Made by a program: the position numbers and the translations under genes. This document shows positions 26,021 through 34,780 of a stretch of DNA of 36,396 nt, piece after piece (the stretch's first letter is position 1; the number at the start of each line of letters is the position of its first letter). Below the pieces are notes generated by a model. That model was not told where the DNA came from. It did not search any database and was given only the letters and a program-made list of their open reading frames with translations. The stretch comes from Lachnospiraceae bacterium (GTDB lineage: Bacteria > Bacillota > Clostridia > Lachnospirales > Lachnospiraceae), in the NCBI GenBank assembly GCA_017461775.1, contig JAFTXD010000014.1, forward strand, positions 1 through 36,396. Reading direction: 5' to 3'.

Positions 26021-27556
26021 TTATCCTTTCATAAAACGATATGCCAGCGCCTCGCTGATATGCCTCTCCAATATTCTCTCTTCCCCCTCTAAATCCGCAA
26101 TGGTGCGTGACACCTTCAGTACCCGGTGATAGGTTCTGGCACTGAGCTCCAGGCTGTTATAGGCAAGCTCCATAAGCCGCTTTTCCTTCTCTTCCAGATG
26201 GCAGAACCTCTCGATATCCTGCACCTCCATCTGGGAATTGAACTGAAAGGGAAGCTCCCTAAAGCGCCTCTCCTGCAATCCCCTGGCCTTGGATACTCTC
26301 TCCCTTATGACTGCCGTACTTTCTCCCTTTTCCATCTTGCTAAGACTCCTTAAATCCACTCTCTGGGTTTCCACATACATATCAATACGGTCAATCAGTG
26401 GTCCGGACAGCTTCCCCCGGTATCTGTGCAGCTCATTTTCCGTACAGGTGCATTTATTTTTATCTGGATAAAATCCGCATTTGCAGGGATTCATGGCGCA
26501 TACCAGCATGAAGTCCGTGGGAAACACATAACTACCGTGTACCCGCACAATATTCACCCTTTTGTCCTCAATGGGCTGACGCAGATTCTCTAAGATACTT
26601 CTGGGAAATTCCGTTAATTCATCCAGAAAAAGTACCCCTTTGTGGGCAAGGGAAATGGCGCCGGGACGCACCTTACTTCCGCCGCCCACAAGCGCAGCCC
26701 CGGAAATGGTATGGTGTGGACTCTGAAAAGGCCTTTCGGTGACGATGGGCATCTCCTCCGTTAAAAGTCCCGCTACACTATAGATTGCAGACACATCCAG
26801 TGCCTCCTGAATGGTCAGCTTGGGTAAAATCCCGGGAATCCGCTTAGCAATCATGCTTTTCCCTGCGCTGGGTGGACCGGAAAGAGCAAGATTGTGAAAG
26901 CCCGCTGCTGCAATCTCTGCCGCACGCTTTGCCATTTTTTGCCCCTTTACCTCTGCAAAATCCAGACTGCAGCTATTCTCTGCCTGCTTAAGGAAATCCT
27001 CCAGCCGGCATTCTCCCGTTACCAGCAGCCCCTTCTTTTCCTCCTCCTCTGCCTGCAAAAACTCCAGCACCTGCCGGATATGCTCCGCACCTCTTACGAT
27101 GATTCCGGGAATCACACTGCCCTCTGCCAGATTCCTCTTGGGCACGATACACTCCCGGATTCCCTGCTTTGCCGCCGCCTTCACAATGGGGAGAACCCCG
27201 TTTACCGGCTTTATCTCCCCGTTTAAGCCCAGCTCTCCTAAGAAAAGTACCCCTTCTATCCTCTCCTCCTCAAAAAGACCAAAGCATCCCAGAAGCCCTA
27301 CCGCAATGGGCAAATCAAAGCAGGTTCCATCCTTACGGATATCCGCTGGGGACAAATTGATAGTTATCTTATTGGGCGGAAGGTCAAAGTCCGTATTTTT
27401 TAAGGCCACCTGCACACGCTCCCTTGCCTCCTTCACTTCATTGCTAAGGCTGCCCACCATGGAAAATCCGGGCAGACCGGTAGAGACGTCCACTTCCGCA
27501 TGAATGATATTGGCATCCACGCCACATAGACATCCTGTTAAAACAGAACGAAACAT
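26021..27556 (-). CDS. comM: YifB/ComM family Mg chelatase-like AAA+ ATPase
   Basis: A 511-residue AAA+ protein. The N-terminal domain (MFRSVLTGCLCGVDANIIHAEV, then STGLPGFSMVG) is the ComM/YifB-specific Lon-like part. Walker A is GPPSAGKS (227-234), the Walker B region is GVLFLDELTEF, and a cysteine-rich segment (CAMNPCKCGFYP...CTC) follows, as in all family members. ComM acts as a hexameric helicase promoting branch migration during transformation in Gram-negatives; its role in Clostridia is inferred. The start at 27556 is set by AGGAGG 7 bases upstream; upstream in-frame ATGs are ignored. It is separated from pilT by a terminator. Confidence 0.93.
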   Translation of the reverse strand: MFRSVLTGCLCGVDANIIHAEVDVSTGLPGFSMVGSLSNEVKEARERVQVALKNTDFDLPPNKITINLSPADIRKDGTCFDLPIAVGLLGCFGLFEEERIEGVLFLGELGLNGEIKPVNGVLPIVKAAAKQGIRECIVPKRNLAEGSVIPGIIVRGAEHIRQVLEFLQAEEEEKKGLLVTGECRLEDFLKQAENSCSLDFAEVKGQKMAKRAAEIAAAGFHNLALSGPPSAGKSMIAKRIPGILPKLTIQEALDVSAIYSVAGLLTEEMPIVTERPFQSPHHTISGAALVGGGSKVRPGAISLAHKGVLFLDELTEFPRSILENLRQPIEDKRVNIVRVHGSYVFPTDFMLVCAMNPCKCGFYPDKNKCTCTENELHRYRGKLSGPLIDRIDMYVETQRVDLRSLSKMEKGESTAVIRERVSKARGLQERRFRELPFQFNSQMEVQDIERFCHLEEKEKRLMELAYNSLELSARTYHRVLKVSRTIADLEGEERILERHISEALAYRFMKG

Positions 27557-27605
27557 TCTATATCCTCCTATGTAAATGTTTTTAGTGATTTTGTAAAAGT
27601 GAAAA

Positions 27606-27642
27606 AGAAACGGCAAAACCAACATTTCTCTTGGTTTTGCCG
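27606..27642 (-). terminator. Terminator of the HD-GYP/pilT unit
   Basis: CGGCAAAACCA (27611-27621) and TGGTTTTGCCG (27632-27642) form a perfect 11-bp stem with a 10-base loop; on the minus strand TTTCTTTTT follows. It lies about 17 bases past the pilT stop. Only partial read-through or a weak unseen promoter would then serve comM. Confidence 0.88.
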
Positions 27643-27658
27643 TAAAAGAATCAGACTT

Positions 27659-28711
27659 TTAGATTTTGTTTTCCATGCTGTCGGGGTCCTGCGCAAACTG
27701 CACCGCCATATCACGGTCAATTCTACCCTCATAGAATAACTGAATAATTGCTTCATCCATGGTAATCATGCCGATTTTACGATTGGTCTGCATTACCGAT
27801 GCCAGCTGATGGGATTTTCCCTCACGGATCAGGTTACGTACCGCATGGTTGGCATGCATTACCTCGAAGGCTGCCACACGTCCCTGTCCATCTGCAGTAG
27901 GAATCAGCTGCTGGGATACCACTGCCTCCAGTACATTGGCAAGCTGTACACGAATCTGCTGCTGCTGATGGGGCGGGAATACGTCGATGACACGGTCTAC
28001 TGTACTTGCCGCACCGATGGTATGCAGGGTAGACAACACCAAATGTCCCGTCTCCGCCGCAGTAATCGCAACACTGATGGTTTCAAAGTCACGCATCTCT
28101 CCTACCAAAATAACATCCGGATCCTCACGAAGGGCCGCACGAAGAGCATTGGCATAATTCTCGGAATCCAGACCGATTTCTCTCTGGTTTACCATGGACA
28201 ACTTATGCTGATGGAGATACTCGATAGGGTCCTCCAGTGTAATCACATGGGCATCGCGGTTATTGTTAATCTTATCAATAATAGCAGCCAGTGTGGTGGA
28301 TTTACCACTACCGGTAGGACCGGTTACCAGCACCAGACCGCGCTTTCTCTGGTATAAATCAATCACGGACTCCGGCACACCCAGCTCCTCCGGCGCCGGA
28401 ACCTTGGTTCCTACCAGACGAAAAGCAAGTGCCACAGAGCCTCTCTGCTTATACGCATTTACACGATAACGACCGCAGTTGGGAATGGAAAAGGACATAT
28501 CGTACTCTCCACGCTCCTCGAAACGATCTCTCTGGGTCTCTGTCATAATCTCCAGGAGAATATCCAGTGTATCCGCCGGCAGCATCTTGGCATAGTCCAT
28601 GGTAATCAGATTACCATTTACACGCATTTTGGGCGGAATACCTACCGTCAGATGCACATCCGATGCCCCAGCCTCCTTGGCAGTTCTAAGTATTTCCTCA
28701 ATAGAAAGCAT
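27659..28711 (-). CDS. pilT: Type IV pilus retraction ATPase PilT
   Basis: A 350-residue secretion ATPase of the PilT branch. The N-terminal PAS-like domain opens with ILRTAKEAGASDVHLTVG. Walker A is GPTGSGKST (131-139), with the Asp box (ITLEDPIEYLH), Walker B (DPDVILVGEMRD) and His box (TAAETGHLVLSTLHT). The PilT-specific AIRNLIRE-like motif appears as AVRNLIREGK, which separates it from extension ATPases such as PilB. It powers pilus disassembly for twitching or DNA uptake. No other pilus gene is in the window; it follows an HD-GYP-like gene by 17 bases in one transcript. Confidence 0.94.
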   Translation of the reverse strand: MLSIEEILRTAKEAGASDVHLTVGIPPKMRVNGNLITMDYAKMLPADTLDILLEIMTETQRDRFEERGEYDMSFSIPNCGRYRVNAYKQRGSVALAFRLVGTKVPAPEELGVPESVIDLYQRKRGLVLVTGPTGSGKSTTLAAIIDKINNNRDAHVITLEDPIEYLHQHKLSMVNQREIGLDSENYANALRAALREDPDVILVGEMRDFETISVAITAAETGHLVLSTLHTIGAASTVDRVIDVFPPHQQQQIRVQLANVLEAVVSQQLIPTADGQGRVAAFEVMHANHAVRNLIREGKSHQLASVMQTNRKIGMITMDEAIIQLFYEGRIDRDMAVQFAQDPDSMENKI

Positions 28712-28728
28712 TCCACTTTTCCTCCAGA

Positions 28729-29820
28729 CTAAAATCCGGCATTCTTCAATGCCTCAGTATCTAAAACATAACGATTATCCAGGGTCTTCATGATATCCAC
28801 AATTTCAATATCACTATTTGCCTTGGCAGATAAATCGATAATACTGTTATCTCGAAATACCAGTACCATGGGCTTTAAGATATCATATTCATTCGCCACA
28901 AGTACCAGTGCCTTTTCGCCGGTATTCAGCTCCACACTAACCCCCGGGAACAGGATATGAATCGATGAAATCAATGCATTTACAATCTCCGGATCGTAAT
29001 ATTCCGGCTTTGAAAGAAGCTCCTTAATCGCAAGAACCTCCGACTCTGTTTTGGTCGTATTCACCTGCATGGCTGTCATTTCATCATACTTATTGGCTAC
29101 AAGCAAAATCTTGGCGGAGATACCCAGCTTTGCACTGATTGGCTTCTCCTCTGCAATCTCCATCTGTGCCTTCGCTACCTGTACACAGATTCTACGGACA
29201 GGCGTTCCCTGTGCAAATGCATTCTCTATAATATCTGCCTGGGTAAGCTGTGCATGAAGTAATCTGTCATCCAGCTCCTCCAGACTTCCCTTACCTTCTC
29301 CCAGCTCCTTAAAAATACCTACCTTACCGATATCATGCAGAAGGGAAGCAAATACGGTATTGTTCTGATCTTCAATACGGATATTCAGCACATGGGATAT
29401 CATCGTACATAAAATAGCTACATTCAATGAATGCTTACATACAAAATCATTGTAGCTGCGAAGGTTCTGATAGAAGTTCACCTTCTTATCCATATGACCG
29501 TACTTCTTCACAATCGTAGCCTCAATGGTAGGCAGCTTGCTGGCTTTTCTGGTATCGGTAATATGCTCCAGCTCATCCTGCAGTGCAAACACTGTCATCG
29601 TCTGGAAACGCTCAAATTCCAAATCCTCCTCTGACATGGGGGGAACCGGCTCCGCAGGCTCCAAGATATAAATACCGATTAATCCGAAATTACGAATACT
29701 GCTGATTGCCTGCTCAGAAAGCTTGGAATCCCTCTCAAACAAAAGTACTCCCTGCTTATTGTAAATTGGTCTTGCCAGACGCATACCATTTTTTAAGTCT
29801 TCCACTTTTACGAATTGCAT
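28729..29820 (-). CDS. Degenerate HD-GYP domain protein
   Basis: A 363-residue soluble protein. The N-terminal segment (FVKVEDLKNGMRLARPIYNKQG) is typical of DUF3391-like/HD-GYP proteins. The HD part has His130 and the HDIGK motif (His162, Asp163). However, the HHE-x-x-DG-x-GYP motif expected about 50 residues later is absent: the equivalent stretch reads RRICVQVAKAQMEI, and the usual 'ADxYDA' appears as ANKYDEM. Loss of these ligands suggests it does not hydrolyse cyclic-di-GMP and may act as a sensor or scaffold. The start at 29820 (MQFVK) has AAAGGAAA upstream. It is co-transcribed with pilT from the promoter next to sigK. Confidence 0.8.
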   Translation of the reverse strand: MQFVKVEDLKNGMRLARPIYNKQGVLLFERDSKLSEQAISSIRNFGLIGIYILEPAEPVPPMSEEDLEFERFQTMTVFALQDELEHITDTRKASKLPTIEATIVKKYGHMDKKVNFYQNLRSYNDFVCKHSLNVAILCTMISHVLNIRIEDQNNTVFASLLHDIGKVGIFKELGEGKGSLEELDDRLLHAQLTQADIIENAFAQGTPVRRICVQVAKAQMEIAEEKPISAKLGISAKILLVANKYDEMTAMQVNTTKTESEVLAIKELLSKPEYYDPEIVNALISSIHILFPGVSVELNTGEKALVLVANEYDILKPMVLVFRDNSIIDLSAKANSDIEIVDIMKTLDNRYVLDTEALKNAGF

Positions 29821-29875
29821 ATTTTGTTTCCTTTTTCCCCATAAGTAGTAATTTTTCACACAATTATATATCTAC

Positions 29876-29903
29876 ATTATATAACATAATTACAAATTTT
29901 CAA
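29876..29903 (-). promoter_or_regulatory. Sigma-A promoter of HD-GYP/pilT
   Basis: Minus strand TTGAAA (29898-29903), a 16-base spacer and perfect TATAAT (29876-29881). The -35 lies within the last codons of sigK, and the leader to the ATG of the HD-GYP gene is about 50 bases. Confidence 0.6.
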
Positions 29904-30525
29904 AATAGTTTTTTAATTTATTTAGTACTTTTTTCTCAATTCTGCTAACATAGCTTCTGGATATCCCCAATTTCGCTCCTACCTCCAGCTGTGTCTGCTC
30001 TTTTTGCCCTTTTAAACCGTACCGCATAGTGATAATCTGCCTTTCCCGGGGACTTAAAACCTTCTCCACAGCCTCATTCAGACAACGGATGGAATCCTGT
30101 CTATCCAGTGCCTCTGCCACATTGTCCTCCGCTCCCTCGATAATATCCAGAAGGCAGATTTCATTTCCCTCTTTATCCTGACCGATGGATTCATATATGG
30201 ACACATCCCTGGCAGACTTTTTCTTATTTCGAAGAAGCATCAGAATCTCATTATCAATACACCTGCACGCATAGGTGGCAAGCCTTCCTTTTCCTGCATC
30301 AAAGCTGTCCACTGCTTTAATCAGACCAATACAGCCCACCGCAAGAAGATCATCCATTTCCTCATTTACATTTTGATATTTCTTGGCCACATGAGCTACC
30401 AGACGCATATTCCGCTCCACCAGTACGTCTTTCGCCGCTCTTGCCTTACCACTATCCTCATCCTTTAAGCATTCCAAATAATATATTTCTTCCGCCGCAG
30501 TTAATGGTTTCTGAAAAGGCTTCAC
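29890..30525 (-). CDS. sigK: Sporulation sigma factor SigK
   Basis: A 211-residue sigma-70 family protein, the late mother-cell sigma factor. Region 2 reads ERNMRLVAHVAKKYQNVNEEMDDLLAVGCIGLIKAVDSF and CRCIDNEILMLLR; the IGQDKEGNEI linker and the C-terminal GISRSYVSRIEKKVLNK helix-turn-helix match SigK better than SigE. The start is GTG (30523-30525); no in-frame ATG, GTG or TTG precedes it before a TAG. It therefore begins at the equivalent of the mature Bacillus protein, without an inhibitory pro-sequence. It is intact and not interrupted by a skin-type element. A mother-cell type promoter lies just upstream. Confidence 0.85.
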   Translation of the reverse strand: MKPFQKPLTAAEEIYYLECLKDEDSGKARAAKDVLVERNMRLVAHVAKKYQNVNEEMDDLLAVGCIGLIKAVDSFDAGKGRLATYACRCIDNEILMLLRNKKKSARDVSIYESIGQDKEGNEICLLDIIEGAEDNVAEALDRQDSIRCLNEAVEKVLSPRERQIITMRYGLKGQKEQTQLEVGAKLGISRSYVSRIEKKVLNKLKNYFENL

Positions 30526-30554
30526 ATGCTTAAATCCTGATTTTTGCTTTATCT

Positions 30555-30583
30555 TATTGTATGAGCTGGGGACACAATTCGTG
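30555..30583 (-). promoter_or_regulatory. sigK: Mother-cell (SigE/SigK-type) promoter candidate for sigK
   Basis: The minus strand shows CATACAATA (30555-30563), an exact match to the SigK -10 pattern CATAnnnTA and to the SigE -10 core CATACAMT. Sixteen bases upstream is CACG (30580-30583), which supplies the short AC of a SigK -35. This would fit SigE initiation and SigK self-activation. The -35 for SigE is weak. Confidence 0.5.
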
Positions 30584-30596
30584 CAAGTCTACATTT

Positions 30597-31739
30597 TTAA
30601 GATAATAAAAAATCAGACATAACATAATTTGACACATCAATACCTCTGTGACTTAAATAAATCCGGCCGTCCGTTCTGCAAAGCAGACCATTTTTTACAT
30701 GCTTATCCAGAACTTCTCCGTATACCTCCTCCACGGATTTTCCGAAAAGCTCACAAAATGTGCTCTCTTCCACACCTCTTATCAGGCGCAGCCCCAGAAA
30801 CATAAATTCCTCCATCTGCTCCTCCAAGGAAAGCGCTGTCTCTTCTGCTTCCTTTAACGGATTTGCCAGATACGCCTCCAAATCCGTCTCGCCGGAAAAC
30901 CTGACATTTTCCACCATGGACGCCGCCCCAAGGCCAAAGCCCACGTAATTTTCCCTTCTCCAGTAGCCTACATTGTGCTTACATTCATAGCCCTTTTTTG
31001 CATAATTGGAAATCTCATAACGGTAAAATCCATGTTCTCTGAGCATCTTCTCCGTTTCCTCATACATCAACCGCTCCTCCTCCTCCGAAGGCAGCATCAA
31101 CTCGCCCTTTTCATAGGCATCATAAAAGGGCGTTCCCTCCTCCACAATCAGGCTGTAGGCAGAGATATGCTCCGGTGGCGGCGATAGAGACAGAACCCTC
31201 TCCAACGATTCCCGGTAGCTTGTAAGACTCTGCCCCGGCAGGGCACTCATAAGGTCCACATTAATATTAAAAAAGCCCATACTTCTGGCAGAGGTATAGG
31301 CAGATAGAAATTCCTCAAAAGAATGGATTCTTCCCAAAAGTGCCAGTTCCTCATCCTTTGCGGACTGCAAGCCAATACTGAGCCGGTTAATCCCCGCCGC
31401 CTTATAAATGGCAAGGCTTTCCTCTGCCACCGTACCCGGATTCATCTCCATGGATATCTCCGCATCCTCCGCGATGGTAAAGCAGACAGATAAAAGCTCC
31501 ATCAGCTCCTTTATCCACTGGGGCTTTACAATGGACGGCGTACCGCCACCGATAAATACAGTGGTCACCTCGTAGGCCCGATATTTCTGACTTTTGGCAG
31601 TAATCTCTTTTTTCAAGGCATCCATATACCGCCTCTGCACCTCTTCCCCCTGGGAAAAAGATAAAAAATCACAATATCTGCATTTTCGTCTGCAAAAGGG
31701 TATATGGATATAGATCTCTAAATTTTTATTTTTTATCAT
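30597..31739 (-). CDS. hemW: Heme chaperone HemW (radical SAM)
   Basis: A 380-residue radical SAM protein of the HemW group. The 4Fe-4S motif Cys16-x3-Cys20-x2-Cys23 ([11 protein letters not shown]) is followed by GGGTPS and the [17 protein letters not shown] segment. The HemW-type HNVGYW (His and Trp of the HNxxYW signature) and GFGLGAAS are present, which distinguishes it from the coproporphyrinogen oxidase HemN only in part. HemW inserts heme into acceptor proteins. The start overlaps the end of lepA by 14 bases, as in Bacillus, where hemW (formerly hemN) also follows lepA. Confidence 0.9.
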   Translation of the reverse strand: MIKNKNLEIYIHIPFCRRKCRYCDFLSFSQGEEVQRRYMDALKKEITAKSQKYRAYEVTTVFIGGGTPSIVKPQWIKELMELLSVCFTIAEDAEISMEMNPGTVAEESLAIYKAAGINRLSIGLQSAKDEELALLGRIHSFEEFLSAYTSARSMGFFNINVDLMSALPGQSLTSYRESLERVLSLSPPPEHISAYSLIVEEGTPFYDAYEKGELMLPSEEEERLMYEETEKMLREHGFYRYEISNYAKKGYECKHNVGYWRRENYVGFGLGAASMVENVRFSGETDLEAYLANPLKEAEETALSLEEQMEEFMFLGLRLIRGVEESTFCELFGKSVEEVYGEVLDKHVKNGLLCRTDGRIYLSHRGIDVSNYVMSDFLLS

Positions 31740-33543
31740 CCAACTTTAATACACTCATGAATGCCTTCTGGGGAATCTCTACATTGCCCACCTGACGCAT
31801 TCTCTTTTTACCTTCCTTTTGTTTCTCAAGAAGCTTCTTCTTACGGGTAATATCACCGCCGTAGCACTTTGCCAGCACGTCCTTACGCATTGCACGCACG
31901 GTCTCTCTGGCGATTACCTTACCACCCACAGCTGCCTGGATCGGAATCTCAAACAAATGTCTGGGAATCTCATCCTTCAGCTTCTCACACATCCTGCGGC
32001 CTCTCTCGTAAGCGGAATCCGCATGTACGATAAAGGATAGGGCATCCACTTCCTCTTTATTAATCAAGATATCCAGCTTCACCAGCTTGGAAAGCTCGTA
32101 CCCCTTGATATCATAGTCAAAGGATGCATAGCCCTTAGAGCGTGACTTTAAGGCATCGAAGAAATCATAAATAATTTCATTCAGCGGAAGGTCGTATTTC
32201 AACAGTGCTCTGTTTTCCTCAATATACTCCATACCAAGGTACACACCACGACGCTCCTGACAAAGCTCCATAATGGAACCGATGAAATCCTTGGTCACCA
32301 TAATCTCCGCACTTACGATGGGCTCCTCCATATAATCAATCTCGGAAGGGTCCGGTAAGTTGGAAGGATTGGTCAGCTCAATCACCTCTCCATTTGTCTT
32401 ATATACCTTATATACTACGCCCGGTGCAGTAGTTACCAAATCTAAATTATATTCACGCTCCAGACGCTCCTGAATAATCTCCAGATGAAGAAGCCCCAAG
32501 AAGCCACAGCGGAAACCAAAACCCAGGGCAATAGAAGTCTCCGGCTCATAGAACAGGGATGCATCGTTAAGCTGCAGCTTTTCCAGTGCATCACGCAAAT
32601 CCGGATATTTCGCACCGTCTGCAGGATACATACCACAGTACACCATGGACTGCACCTTCTTATAGCCCGGAAGGGGCTCTGCGCAGGGACGGGAATTATC
32701 CGTCACTGTATCACCTACGGCAGTGTCCTTTACATTCTTAATAGAAGCGGTAATATAGCCTACCATACCTGCGGAAAGCTCCTCGCAGGGAATAAACTGT
32801 CCTGCACCAAAATATCCTACTTCTACCACATCCTCCACGGCTCCCGTAGCCATCATGCGGATGGGAGTACCCTTTTTCACCGTACCCTCCATGATACGAC
32901 AGAAAATGATAACCCCCTTGTAAGGATCATATACGGAGTCAAAAATCAGTGCCTGCAACGGAGCCTCCGGGTCACCCTTAGGAGCCGGAATCTTCTCTAC
33001 AATAGCCTCTAATACATCCTCAATACCGATACCGTTTTTTGCAGAAATCAGTGGGGCATCCTGTGCTTCAATACCGATGACATCCTCAATTTCATCCTTC
33101 ACACGATCCGGGTCTGCACTTGGCAGGTCAATTTTATTAATTACAGGAAAAACATCCAGGTCATGGTCCAGCGCCAGATATACATTTGCCAGAGTCTGTG
33201 CCTCAATTCCCTGGGCAGCATCCACTACCAAAATAGCACCGTCACAGGCAGCCAAAGAACGGCTTACCTCATAGTTAAAGTCCACATGTCCCGGGGTATC
33301 AATCAGGTTAAAGATATACTCTTCCCCATCCTTCGCCCTATATACGGTTCTTACGGACTGAGCCTTAATAGTAATACCACGCTCTCTCTCCAGCTCCATA
33401 TTATCCAGCACCTGCGCCTGCATCTCTCTGCTGGTAAGGAGTCCTGTCTTTTCGATAATACGGTCTGCCAAGGTGGATTTACCGTGGTCTATATGTGCAA
33501 CAATACAAAAATTGCGAATTTTACTCTGATCCACTACTGCCAT
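31726..33543 (-). CDS. lepA: Elongation factor 4 (LepA)
   Basis: A 605-residue translational GTPase that back-translocates or remodels stalled ribosomes. The G domain carries AHIDHGKST (G1), [12 protein letters not shown] (switch I), DTPGHVDF (G3) and NKIDLP (G4), and the domain order (EF-Tu-like domain II, domain III, EF-G-like V, LepA-specific C-terminal domain ending [16 protein letters not shown]) is complete at the family's usual length. It lies between spoIIP and hemW, in the conserved Firmicutes order, with its own sigma-A type promoter. Confidence 0.97.
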   Translation of the reverse strand: MAVVDQSKIRNFCIVAHIDHGKSTLADRIIEKTGLLTSREMQAQVLDNMELERERGITIKAQSVRTVYRAKDGEEYIFNLIDTPGHVDFNYEVSRSLAACDGAILVVDAAQGIEAQTLANVYLALDHDLDVFPVINKIDLPSADPDRVKDEIEDVIGIEAQDAPLISAKNGIGIEDVLEAIVEKIPAPKGDPEAPLQALIFDSVYDPYKGVIIFCRIMEGTVKKGTPIRMMATGAVEDVVEVGYFGAGQFIPCEELSAGMVGYITASIKNVKDTAVGDTVTDNSRPCAEPLPGYKKVQSMVYCGMYPADGAKYPDLRDALEKLQLNDASLFYEPETSIALGFGFRCGFLGLLHLEIIQERLEREYNLDLVTTAPGVVYKVYKTNGEVIELTNPSNLPDPSEIDYMEEPIVSAEIMVTKDFIGSIMELCQERRGVYLGMEYIEENRALLKYDLPLNEIIYDFFDALKSRSKGYASFDYDIKGYELSKLVKLDILINKEEVDALSFIVHADSAYERGRRMCEKLKDEIPRHLFEIPIQAAVGGKVIARETVRAMRKDVLAKCYGGDITRKKKLLEKQKEGKKRMRQVGNVEIPQKAFMSVLKLDDKK

Positions 33544-33579
33544 CTGTTGTTCCTCTCTTATACAATCATAATCCGTTAT

Positions 33580-33609
33580 ATTTTAGCACAATTCTTACTG
33601 TCCTGTCAA
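33580..33609 (-). promoter_or_regulatory. Sigma-A promoter of lepA-hemW
   Basis: Minus strand perfect TTGACA (33604-33609), an 18-base spacer and TAAAAT (33580-33585). The -35 lies inside the last codons of spoIIP, so lepA and hemW can be expressed in growing cells independently of sporulation. Confidence 0.65.
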
Positions 33610-34728
33610 AACCATGTCTAATAAATGTGCCAAAATATCACAGGCATTGATGGCCTCCCCAAAGGTATTGTTCTGGGCCCCCAATTCAATAAGGATGGTA
33701 CGGGCCTTTAGATGCATATTGTACCGATAGCCATTTATGTAGTTTTTTCTTGCAACTCCGGGGTAATATTCGTCTGCTTTCAGCTTCATTTGCAGGGAAA
33801 ATGCCAGATTATCCTGCAAATTCGGATTGGGAAGATAATCTATCTGCCCCTGGGAATTGGTTTTACTGATACCGTTAAAGAACATAAATTTGGCGGTATC
33901 CCTGCCATCCACCTGGGTCATCAGCTTACCGTTTGCTTCATTGATACCATCCCGGTGCAAATCAATCACTACCTGTATGGAAGGGTTCTCATCCAGAAGC
34001 TGCTTTATCTCCGGCAAAGACCTGGCATAGGCATTGTCCCTGGATTCCACATCATATTTTCCCAAATGATGCAGCACCTTGTAACCATAGGTATTTTGCA
34101 GCACACTTGCCAGATAGGCTCCCACGCCCATGATAGTGGTATTGTCATCTCCCGGCACGGAATCCGCAAAGCCCTCCTGTGAATGGGTGTGATACAAAAG
34201 AATCTGGGGTGCTTCCCCCTCCTTGGAAATAGACAAATCCCTCTCCAAAAGCTCCTTATAATTGATTTCCCCCTCCCCCACACTTGTCACATCATCTACT
34301 ATATAAAAGTGTTTGGTAATAGCATCATAATCGGCAAATGCATCCAGATTGGTAATATATTGTCTGGTGTGTGGCGTAAATACTCCCACTCTTTCCTCTA
34401 CCGTACTTTGGGTTCTCTCCGGGTCAATGGCTACCAGCTCCACCTTTACCGATTCCGCTACCAGCTCCCCATTCTCTTCCTCCATCATATGGGTCAGCTC
34501 ATCATAATACAGATATTCCAATTCAATGGAATCCGTCCGGTGTACCGACGGTACTTCTTCCTCCCCATAGGCATAAAGAGGGAAAATCCACTCTCCGAGC
34601 CCCTTTAGCATTCCTGCAAAAACACCCTCTATGGTCACGCTTTCATATATGTATATGGGCATTACCACGCCCATGATGGATAATAAAAGCTTCTTTAGAA
34701 ACTTACCTAATGTCTGTCCAAAAATCAT
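33595..34728 (-). CDS. spoIIP: Stage II sporulation protein P
   Basis: A 377-residue peptidoglycan amidase/endopeptidase of the engulfment complex with SpoIID and SpoIIM. A membrane anchor lies at about residues 11-28. The catalytic domain has zinc-ligand-bearing segments LLYHTHSQEGF (His180, His182), IDLHRDG (Asp256, His258) and ILIELGAQNNT (Glu348), matching the amidase_3-type fold used by SpoIIP. The region between anchor and domain is acidic, typical of the family. It lies 52 bases after gpr, as in Bacillus. A SigE-type promoter was looked for in the gap but not found convincingly; co-transcription with gpr is possible. Confidence 0.93.
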   Translation of the reverse strand: MIFGQTLGKFLKKLLLSIMGVVMPIYIYESVTIEGVFAGMLKGLGEWIFPLYAYGEEEVPSVHRTDSIELEYLYYDELTHMMEEENGELVAESVKVELVAIDPERTQSTVEERVGVFTPHTRQYITNLDAFADYDAITKHFYIVDDVTSVGEGEINYKELLERDLSISKEGEAPQILLYHTHSQEGFADSVPGDDNTTIMGVGAYLASVLQNTYGYKVLHHLGKYDVESRDNAYARSLPEIKQLLDENPSIQVVIDLHRDGINEANGKLMTQVDGRDTAKFMFFNGISKTNSQGQIDYLPNPNLQDNLAFSLQMKLKADEYYPGVARKNYINGYRYNMHLKARTILIELGAQNNTFGEAINACDILAHLLDMVLTGQ

Positions 34729-34780
34729 TCCTTATGCATCCCTGTCATTGTCTTTTCAATATATGAGCCAGTCCCTCCTT

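Noticed and set aside
27561-27601. Possible comM promoter (TTTACA, 17 bases, TACATA on the minus strand)
   Set aside because: The -10 is poor and the implied transcript start would fall inside the ribosome binding site of comM.
34729-34780. SigE-type promoter between gpr and spoIIP
   Set aside because: An ATATATT-like -35 is present, but the nearest CATA box is about 21 bases away and would place the start of transcription in the coding region.
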